Shown here: piece after piece, positions 6,575 through 12,656 of the stretch
Layout of the letters: each line of letters begins with the position of its first letter
Numbering within the stretch: the stretch's first letter is position 1
Origin: Archangium sp.
Lineage (GTDB): Bacteria; Myxococcota; Myxococcia; Myxococcales; Myxococcaceae
NCBI GenBank assembly: GCA_016793585.1
Contig: JAEUJR010000679.1
Coordinates: forward strand, 1 to 12,656
Direction: 5' to 3'
Length of the DNA: 12,656 nucleotides
Program-made: the position numbers and the translations under genes
The notes under the pieces: generated by a model
The model's database searches: none
Seen by the model: the letters and a program-made list of their open reading frames with translations, nothing else
What the model was told of the DNA's origin: nothing

Positions 6575-9102
6575 GGCGTCGCCTCGAGCGCGGTCAGCGC
6601 GTCACGCAGGGCCTTGTGGCTCTGGTGCTTCTTGAGCGTCTCACGGCCAAGCGTTCGAAGCGGCACAGTGTCGAGCAGCCTGAAGACGGCAGACTCGCGG
6701 TTCACCTGGGCCGTCATCGCGTCGATCGCGACCGCGACCACCTCGGGCGATGGCTCGGCCGTCTTGAGCAGCGGCAGCACGGCCTGCACGGCGCTGGCGA
6801 CGTCGTTCTGCGCGAGCGCCGCACGCGCGACGGCGACCGACGCCTCCTCGGACTCGGGAGCGAGCGCAGCCCAATGCTCGGCCGCGGAGCGCACCAGCGG
6901 CTCCCACGCCGCGAAGTGTCGCGCGAGCGAGCGGTGAATCGTGGCGAAGTCTGCAGCGCCGAGCGTTCGTTCGGCCGCAAGCGACGAGAGCGGAAGATCG
7001 GTCGGGCCGACGGCCCTGCGCTGATCGGCGAGATCGACCACTTCATCGAGGAACGCGGCGACCGGCACACCGAGTTCGAGCAACGGGCGGCGATCGGTCG
7101 TCGCGAGCCCTGGGCCCGCGAACCGAATCTGGCCCTCGTCGGTGTGCACCTGCCACGCGTACAGCGCCACGGGCTCGGCGAGCTCGAGGCCCTTCAGCGC
7201 GGCTGCGACCGACGGCGCGTGCATGCGCGCCTCGAGGCGATCTTTCGAGAGCACCTGTGAGACGCCGCCCAGAACGATCGAGAGCTCCCCAGCTCCGCCC
7301 CACGTCGAGCCGGTAGGGAAGACGATGCGCATGGTCCGCAGCGCGGTCTGCGCCAGCGTGGTGTTCGACTGGAGCAGATCGAGGCGCTGCACCAACTGCC
7401 CCGCGGGAGCGAGGTGCCGGCGCGCGGCCTTCCACGCCTCGAGGGTGAACAAGCCACGTGAGATCGGCGTGCCCGGCCTCGCAGGCAACATGACGATCAG
7501 ATCCCACTCCCCTGTCGTCGTCTCGAGGAACTCGCGCAGCTCGGCGCGGTGCACCGTCGCGCCGTCGAGGGGCACCTTCAGCCGCTCGGCCGCGGCGATC
7601 ATCGACGCCGGAGCGACGAGATCGATCTTCGAGACGCCGTGGGCCTGCAGTGCCTCCACCACGCCCGGGCTGACGCCGAGCACGAGGGCCGAACGGGTCT
7701 GGGCCGAGGCGGTGAGCACACCTGCGTGAACGCCCAACAGCGCGCGCTCCGAGGCACGGCCCGTCATCCACTCCGTGTGGCCGCCCGCGCGAACGACGCG
7801 AAGGTTCTGCTCGGCCGTAGTCGAGGTCGCGTCACGGGCGTCGAGCGAGAGCGTCGTCGACGAGGGCGGCGGGCCGCTCCGCTTCCAGGCGGTCGATGGC
7901 TCGATGCGCTCCGACCAGCCGCTCCCCAGCGCCAGCACCAGCGCCACCGGAGCCACGGGCAGCAGATCACGCATCGTCCACGCCGAGGCCGAGACGAGCA
8001 GCAGCACGCCAACGCCCCAGAGCAGCTCGGTGAAGCCTGCGTTCAAGACGAACGAGCCCAGCAACCAGCCAGCGGCGCCACCGCCGCTCAGCGCCGACAG
8101 CCACCGGCCGGCGTTCGAGGGCGAGCGCAGCGCGTCTCGGGCCGAGCAGCCGAGCGAGGTTCCGACGAGGAACACCACCGGCGCCGTCAGCGCGCCCACC
8201 GCCACGCAGCGGAGCACCACCATCACCAGCCAGCTCGAGGCCGTGGGCCGCACCACCGCTTCGGTGAAGATGAACGCACCAGTGAGGCGTGGGGTGAGCA
8301 GCGCGATCAACCCGAAGACGAGCCCGAGCGCCGCCGTCGACCGACGAAAGCCGAGATCGACGTCGACGGCAGATCGCGCCGCGACGATCGCGATGGAGAC
8401 GCCGAAGACGACCAACGCCGAGGTGGCCATGAAGGGCCTCGCGCCGATCGACTCGCCGAGCGCACGCGAGAGGACCGACTGGCCGAGCATCACGACGAGC
8501 CCCAGCCCTGCGCCCAGCGCGATCAACCGTGGCGGCGCCGCCTCGAGGGGCACATCGGGCGCCTCCGCGCGCTCGAGGCGAAGCAGCACGAAGACCGCGA
8601 CGCTCACGAGCGCCGCAAGGCCGCCTGCCCCACGCGCGAGGCCGTCGAAGCCCACCTCACCGAGCAGACCGAGGTGCGAGAGCCCGGTGCCGGTCGCGAG
8701 CCCGACGGCCCCGACGCCGAGCACCTGCGCGAGATCCTGCCCTGGCGTGTCTGGCCCACCGCTGACCCCACGCGCCGCGCCCAGCACCACCGACGCGAGC
8801 ACGCCACCGAAGAGCGCCGCCAGGGCAGCGAGCACGAGCGCCGCGGGGCGCCCCAACAGGAACACCGGCGTCGAGACGAGGAACGACAGCAACAGGCTGC
8901 CGCTCCACAAGAGGCCCGGCCTCGAGACGTCGGTGAGCATCCACCCCGCGAGGGCGGCACCGAGCAGCGCGGCGCCACCAGCGAGCCCGAAGGCGACCCC
9001 CTCGCGGAACAGCAGGCCACTCCACGCGACCGCCAACGCGCCGAGCGAAGCACACGAGAGGAACGAGAGCGCGACGAGGAGCGGCCGAAATCGCAAGCGC
9101 AC
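6571..9102 (-). CDS. Degenerate membrane-fused spermidine-synthase-like protein
   Basis: This 843-residue neighbour has the same layout as the protein encoded next: many membrane segments (1-395), a Rossmann-like domain (about 430-620) and a helical C-terminal part (about 720-843). Parallel landmarks are LGVSPGVVEA (475-484) for the glycine-rich loop, DLVAPA (494-499), WDLIVMLPARPG (533-544) and LFTLEAW (551-557). Compared with its neighbour, the GxG is reduced, the ribose-binding Glu is Ala497, and SEPSNPW is replaced by MLPARPG. The paired SG...YE motifs of the membrane half are also lost. It is therefore probably non-catalytic; the frame is intact, so it is not an ordinary pseudogene. The GTG start is the most upstream possible, because TAG at 9115-9117 is in frame; no Shine-Dalgarno is seen. 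It starts 45 bases after the secreted CARDB gene and ends in a 4-base overlap with the next gene. Assignment rests on layout and short motifs only. Confidence 0.7.
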   Translation of the reverse strand: MRLRFRPLLVALSFLSCASLGALAVAWSGLLFREGVAFGLAGGAALLGAALAGWMLTDVSRPGLLWSGSLLLSFLVSTPVFLLGRPAALVLAALAALFGGVLASVVLGAARGVSGGPDTPGQDLAQVLGVGAVGLATGTGLSHLGLLGEVGFDGLARGAGGLAALVSVAVFVLLRLERAEAPDVPLEAAPPRLIALGAGLGLVVMLGQSVLSRALGESIGARPFMATSALVVFGVSIAIVAARSAVDVDLGFRRSTAALGLVFGLIALLTPRLTGAFIFTEAVVRPTASSWLVMVVLRCVAVGALTAPVVFLVGTSLGCSARDALRSPSNAGRWLSALSGGGAAGWLLGSFVLNAGFTELLWGVGVLLLVSASAWTMRDLLPVAPVALVLALGSGWSERIEPSTAWKRSGPPPSSTTLSLDARDATSTTAEQNLRVVRAGGHTEWMTGRASERALLGVHAGVLTASAQTRSALVLGVSPGVVEALQAHGVSKIDLVAPASMIAAAERLKVPLDGATVHRAELREFLETTTGEWDLIVMLPARPGTPISRGLFTLEAWKAARRHLAPAGQLVQRLDLLQSNTTLAQTALRTMRIVFPTGSTWGGAGELSIVLGGVSQVLSKDRLEARMHAPSVAAALKGLELAEPVALYAWQVHTDEGQIRFAGPGLATTDRRPLLELGVPVAAFLDEVVDLADQRRAVGPTDLPLSSLAAERTLGAADFATIHRSLARHFAAWEPLVRSAAEHWAALAPESEEASVAVARAALAQNDVASAVQAVLPLLKTAEPSPEVVAVAIDAMTAQVNRESAVFRLLDTVPLRTLGRETLKKHQSHKALRDALTALEATP

Positions 9103-9147
9103 GGGGCCGCGAGCCTAGACCCAAAGCTCCCGTGCGGTGACGACCGA

Positions 9148-12100
9148 TTACCGGCGGCGACGGCGCAGCAGCCCGAGCAGCACGAGCAGGCTCGACACGC
9201 CCACCCCACCCGTCGACGAACAGCCGCGCCGCCCGACCGTGCCTGGTGCTTCGAGATCGATGCGGTAGGTGCGCATGGTGACGAGCTGATCGCGCGAGGC
9301 GCCGTAGCCGATGTTCACCGTGTGGCTGCGGTATGCCGCGTCAGCCGTGATGGTGCCCGAGACGAGCCCGCTCGGGTCGAGCGCCACGCCCGGGGGCAGC
9401 GCGCCATCGAGCACGAAGAAGACCCCGTCGGTGATCGTCACGGTCGGCTTGAGCTGCACGTTCACCACGCCGCCATGATCGAGGCTCTTTGGCAGGTCAC
9501 CGGTGATGCTCACCCCCGTGCTGGCGATGAACACCGTGAAGGTGACCGAGTCGGAGCGCGCCTGGGCGTCGGTGGACTCGAGGCGGAAGCGGAAGACCCC
9601 CGACCCGGTGGGGCTGCCCGAGAGAATGACTCGCTCGGTGACGGTGTCTTCGAGGGTGAGCCCAGGAGGCAGCGCCCCTTCGAGCACCCGCCACTTCACG
9701 GGCCGCGAGACGGGCGCACCGCCGGCGTTCGAGGCGACGATGTCGACGAGGTACTGCGCGCCCAGCAGGCCATCGGGCAGCGACGCGTTCGTGATGCGGA
9801 ACGGTGACGAGTCGACGATGGTCATCGTGTAGCTGCGCGCGTCGCTGTTACCGACCGAGTCGACGACGGTGATGGTGATCGGGCTGGCCGTGCCGAGCGC
9901 TCCCGTGGGCGTGCCCTTGAGGCGCCCCTGCTCGCTCAGCTCGAGGCCCGTGGGCAGCAGGCCCGAGGTGACCAGGTACCGATAGGGGCCGACGCCGCCC
10001 TGCGCGCCGAGCTGGAAGTCATAGGGCAGCGCGAGCGCGGGAGGCGGCAGCAGCGGGCTCGTCAGCACCAGCGAGGCGGTCGAGCGCGAGACCTTGAGAC
10101 CGCGGCGCGCCTCGATGGTGCGGGTGCCAGCCCGAAGAATGATCGTGAACGCGTAGGCCCCGGTGGTGGTCGGCGTACCCGAGATCTCTCCGTTCATCGC
10201 CACCGTGATGCCAGGCGGAAGCTCGGCGGGGTTCTTCACGGTGAAGGTCGCCGCGTCGGTGGTGCCCGAGGCCGACAGCTCGGCGAGGTACGGCTGGTTC
10301 ACGATCGCGTCGGGAATGAAGGGCGGGTCGAGCGCCAACGACTGCTGCACCACTTCGACCAGCGGCCCTGCGAGCCCGTTGTCGTTCTTGTCGACCTCGT
10401 CCACCAGGTTGTCCGGGTCGACGAGCACGGCCAGGTAGTACGTGGCCGGTGAGAGCAGCAACGGCACCCGAATGAGTTCGGTGGCCGTGTCTTGCTGGTC
10501 GACGGCGAGCGTGACGCTGCGCTCGTTCACTTCACCGTTCATCGTGACGATGGGAAGAACGGGATCATCGCGGGTGATGATCGTGTTGGCCGAGAGCACG
10601 TAGCGGTACTTCGTCGAGGGCGAGGGCCGGTTGCCGTTGTTGGTGATGGTGCGGGTGACGGCGAAGACCTCTCCGACGCCCAGCTTCGACGGGCCGCGCA
10701 GGTTGATGGGCAGCAGGTTCGGCGCCGGAGAGCGCACCAGCACCGGGTCGGCCTTCGCGAAGTTGTTGCTCGGGTTCGTCTCGGCCAGACCGGCGGCGAC
10801 GGCTGCAGCGAAGAAGAAGTACGGCGCGCGCGGCAGCAGGGCGTTGTTCACCGCCCGGGTCGGAACGATGCACGTCTTGCCGATCACCTGTGAAGCGCCG
10901 GGCGCGAGCGAGAACGGGCCGTCTTCGCAGACGAACGGGTCGGTGAGGCCGTTGAGCGTCTCGTTGTCCGACATGAAGAAGACGACCGAGACGTTCGGAG
11001 CCGTCGCGCCCCCCTGGTTCCGAACGGTCGCTTCGACGCGAATCGGCTCACCGAAGAACGCGGCGGTCGCCGTCTCGTACGGCAACACCGGCCGCGCGAT
11101 GCGAATGCGCTCCATGATCAGGTCGGCTTGACGCACGAGCATGCGGGCGCGGCTGATGGCCTGGTTGTTCGCGTCTGACACCTCGACGACGGTGCCGGCG
11201 TTCGGCCCATCATCGACCTGGAACAGCACGTAGTAGTCGTCGGCAGGCACGGTGGCCGGCAGCGTGAACGTGACCTGCGCGACGACGTTCTCGCCGCCCT
11301 GCACCGCCCGCGTTCCGCTGAAGACCTCTCGGTCGTCTGCCGAGAAGACCGTGTCGGCCGACAGGAAGATCTTGAAGGGCACCACACCCGCCGGGTCGAA
11401 CCCCTGGTTGGTGAGCGCGTACGAGATGGTGACCGGGTCGCCAGGGCCGGCCGACGGAGGGCCCGCGACGTTCTCGGCCACCAGGTCGACACCGGCGAAG
11501 TACGGCGTGGTGGTCGCCAGCACGTTGTTCACTTCGTTCGTCTCGGTGACGGCGTTCGAGTCGTCGACCACCGCGAGCACGTAGAACGAGCCCGAGGTCG
11601 GCCGCAGCGCAGTGCCGGTCGCGGCGTTCGTCACGGCGGCATTCGGCGCGAGCGTGAACGGCCCTGGCGGCTGGGCGCCGGTGACGATCTCGGTGTCAGC
11701 GATGCCCGCGTCGGCCGAGGGCGCATCGAAGAGCGTGTCCTCCGAGAGGTAGAGCCGGTAGTTGAACGGCCCCGACGTCGCGGTGCCGAAGTTGCGCATC
11801 GAGACCTCGGCGCCGATCTGCAGATCGTTGCCCGCCTGCGAGATGCCGGTGACGCGAAGGCGGGTCGGCTGCAGGTCGACGCCGGGCGGCGGCCCGAAAC
11901 GCACGTAGGTGATCGGCGAGCCCGTGTTCATCGGGTCGAAGCTGGCGATGTCGCAGTGCGCGTACGAGGGCACCGGCATGGTCGGCACCGTGCGGTTCTG
12001 ACAGCTGGCGGCCGGGAGCGCGTTGGTGCCCACTGCGCCGGTCGGAGACTCGATGCCGATGGTGGCCGAGATGGCCTGCCCCGAGCCGAGCATCGAGCCG

Positions 12101-12609
12101 TAATAGAACTCGATGACACCGTTCTCCCACAGGCGAATCTGGAAGTTCAGCGTGTACATGCCGAAGCGGCGGTTCCAGTCCTTCCACTCGATCGCCAGGC
12201 CCTGCCCGTTCGGCCCCGTCACCACCTGCTGCCGCAGCGCGCTGGTGCCGTTGTTGCCGTCGAGATCGTCCCAGAACGGCGCGATGATGCCGTTCGGCTC
12301 GACCGTCGAAGGAATGGCCACGTTCGACGGAAAGTCGTCGGTCGGAATCGTCGAGGCCTCGAAGAAGGCCATGCCGTTCGCGGTGACGACGATGCTCGTG
12401 TACTGGCGGTTGTAGAACTGAAACGTGAAGGGCAACGCCACGTTCGCTCGGCCGCGGTCCGACACGCTGTTGGGAGCAGTCAGCGTGATCGCCTGCGGGT
12501 TCGTGAGCGACGGGTAGCCGCTGATCGCCTGGGTGGTGGCCACGTATTGGGCAGCAGCCGACCCGGACCACAAGGCGAGCAGAAGGGCCATCGATCTCAA
12601 CGACGTCAT
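9148..12609 (-). CDS. Secreted multi-domain CARDB/putative-Ig protein with GC_trans_RRR sorting tail
   Basis: The 1153-residue protein is exported and probably held at the cell surface. Signal peptide: residues 1-20, cut after AAA before Gln21. A beta domain (about 30-205) carries PFTFQFY, the VTANG strand and IIAPFWDDLDG (108-118), resembling nidogen-like regions. Four CARDB domains follow (about 243-365, 372-490, 494-620, 630-752), each ending near an acidic-Asn pattern (NEVNN 358-362, DANN 479-482, NPSNN 612-616, DKNDN 740-744). Four He_PIG modules carry LPPG/LPTG-type motifs (797, 885, 980, 1071), three with a clear GTP/GSP turn. The tail is GC (1129-1130), a Leu-rich helix and RRRRR (1149-1153), the Myxococcales GC_trans_RRR pattern. 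Cys203/Cys219 and Cys561/Cys580 could form disulfides. No enzyme motif is seen; a structural or adhesive role is inferred. GAGGAG lies 9 bases before the ATG. Confidence 0.88.
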   Translation of the reverse strand: MTSLRSMALLLALWSGSAAAQYVATTQAISGYPSLTNPQAITLTAPNSVSDRGRANVALPFTFQFYNRQYTSIVVTANGMAFFEASTIPTDDFPSNVAIPSTVEPNGIIAPFWDDLDGNNGTSALRQQVVTGPNGQGLAIEWKDWNRRFGMYTLNFQIRLWENGVIEFYYGSMLGSGQAISATIGIESPTGAVGTNALPAASCQNRTVPTMPVPSYAHCDIASFDPMNTGSPITYVRFGPPPGVDLQPTRLRVTGISQAGNDLQIGAEVSMRNFGTATSGPFNYRLYLSEDTLFDAPSADAGIADTEIVTGAQPPGPFTLAPNAAVTNAATGTALRPTSGSFYVLAVVDDSNAVTETNEVNNVLATTTPYFAGVDLVAENVAGPPSAGPGDPVTISYALTNQGFDPAGVVPFKIFLSADTVFSADDREVFSGTRAVQGGENVVAQVTFTLPATVPADDYYVLFQVDDGPNAGTVVEVSDANNQAISRARMLVRQADLIMERIRIARPVLPYETATAAFFGEPIRVEATVRNQGGATAPNVSVVFFMSDNETLNGLTDPFVCEDGPFSLAPGASQVIGKTCIVPTRAVNNALLPRAPYFFFAAAVAAGLAETNPSNNFAKADPVLVRSPAPNLLPINLRGPSKLGVGEVFAVTRTITNNGNRPSPSTKYRYVLSANTIITRDDPVLPIVTMNGEVNERSVTLAVDQQDTATELIRVPLLLSPATYYLAVLVDPDNLVDEVDKNDNGLAGPLVEVVQQSLALDPPFIPDAIVNQPYLAELSASGTTDAATFTVKNPAELPPGITVAMNGEISGTPTTTGAYAFTIILRAGTRTIEARRGLKVSRSTASLVLTSPLLPPPALALPYDFQLGAQGGVGPYRYLVTSGLLPTGLELSEQGRLKGTPTGALGTASPITITVVDSVGNSDARSYTMTIVDSSPFRITNASLPDGLLGAQYLVDIVASNAGGAPVSRPVKWRVLEGALPPGLTLEDTVTERVILSGSPTGSGVFRFRLESTDAQARSDSVTFTVFIASTGVSITGDLPKSLDHGGVVNVQLKPTVTITDGVFFVLDGALPPGVALDPSGLVSGTITADAAYRSHTVNIGYGASRDQLVTMRTYRIDLEAPGTVGRRGCSSTGGVGVSSLLVLLGLLRRRRR

Positions 12610-12618
12610 CGGGACAGA

Positions 12619-12624
12619 CTCCTC
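12619..12624 (-). promoter_or_regulatory. Shine-Dalgarno site of the secreted CARDB gene
   Basis: GAGGAG on the minus strand, 9 bases upstream of the ATG, confirms the start that yields the signal peptide. The remaining 32 bases to the window edge are G/C-rich, and no promoter could be recognised in them. Confidence 0.7.
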
Positions 12625-12656
12625 GGGGGGCGGCTCCCGGCGCCCTTCAGTGACCG

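Noticed and set aside
9135..9146. CGGT-GACG-ACCG mini hairpin between the CARDB gene and the next gene
   Set aside because: It has a four-base stem and no T-run. It does not support a transcription stop between the genes.
7549..9807. 752-codon open frame on the plus strand
   Set aside because: It is antisense to two well-supported genes, spans their junction, and encodes a low-complexity Arg/Glu/His-rich product. This is the usual shadow of high-GC codon use.
12601..12609. The word CGACGTCAT occurring at 1110, 3341 and 12601 near gene ends
   Set aside because: At 12601 it is simply the start codons Met-Thr-Ser. With GACGTC-type words common in this GC-rich sequence, three hits are not convincing as a shared regulatory site.

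Overview
The window is one co-directional block on the minus strand of a GC-rich bacterial chromosome. The best clue to the host is the C-terminus of the gene at 9148-12609: a Gly-Cys pair, a Leu-rich hydrophobic helix and five terminal arginines. This is the GC_trans_RRR type of sorting tail known from Myxococcales. Together with strong third-position G/C, GTG/TTG starts and long antisense shadow frames, it points to Myxococcota. I cannot place it more finely.

Reading in the direction of transcription (high to low coordinates), there are six convincing genes. First is a 1153-residue secreted protein: signal peptide, nidogen-like beta domain, four CARDB domains, four putative Ig (He_PIG) modules and the sorting tail. 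After 45 bases comes an 843-residue membrane protein whose soluble half looks like a degenerate spermidine-synthase fold. It overlaps by four bases a 924-residue membrane protein with a much better preserved version of the same architecture: 12 membrane segments in two homologous halves, an AdoMet-binding spermidine-synthase-like domain, and a helical C-terminal region. After a 113-base gap comes an 89-residue Flp-type (class IVb) pilin, followed by a strong hairpin. Then come a 735-residue YfhO-family multi-pass membrane protein and, after 61 bases, a long-chain polyprenyl diphosphate synthase. Nothing can be assigned with certainty in the last 80 bases.

There are probably three functional blocks. 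(1) The secreted CARDB protein plus the pair of spermidine-synthase-like membrane proteins is probably one operon, because the two membrane genes are translationally coupled. (2) The Flp pilin appears to be its own unit, with a strong Shine-Dalgarno sequence and a hairpin behind it; no tad secretion genes are in view. (3) YfhO plus polyprenyl diphosphate synthase makes sense as a lipid-carrier/membrane-glycosylation pair, because YfhO-type GT-C proteins use polyprenyl-linked sugars, but this is inference.

The points most worth a second look are the conserved-plus-degenerate pair of membrane-fused spermidine-synthase homologues, the non-canonical active-site motif in the better preserved one, the isolated pilin gene, and a pair of related inverted repeats just upstream of the polyprenyl synthase gene. 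No tRNA, rRNA, CRISPR, insertion sequence or integrase was seen.
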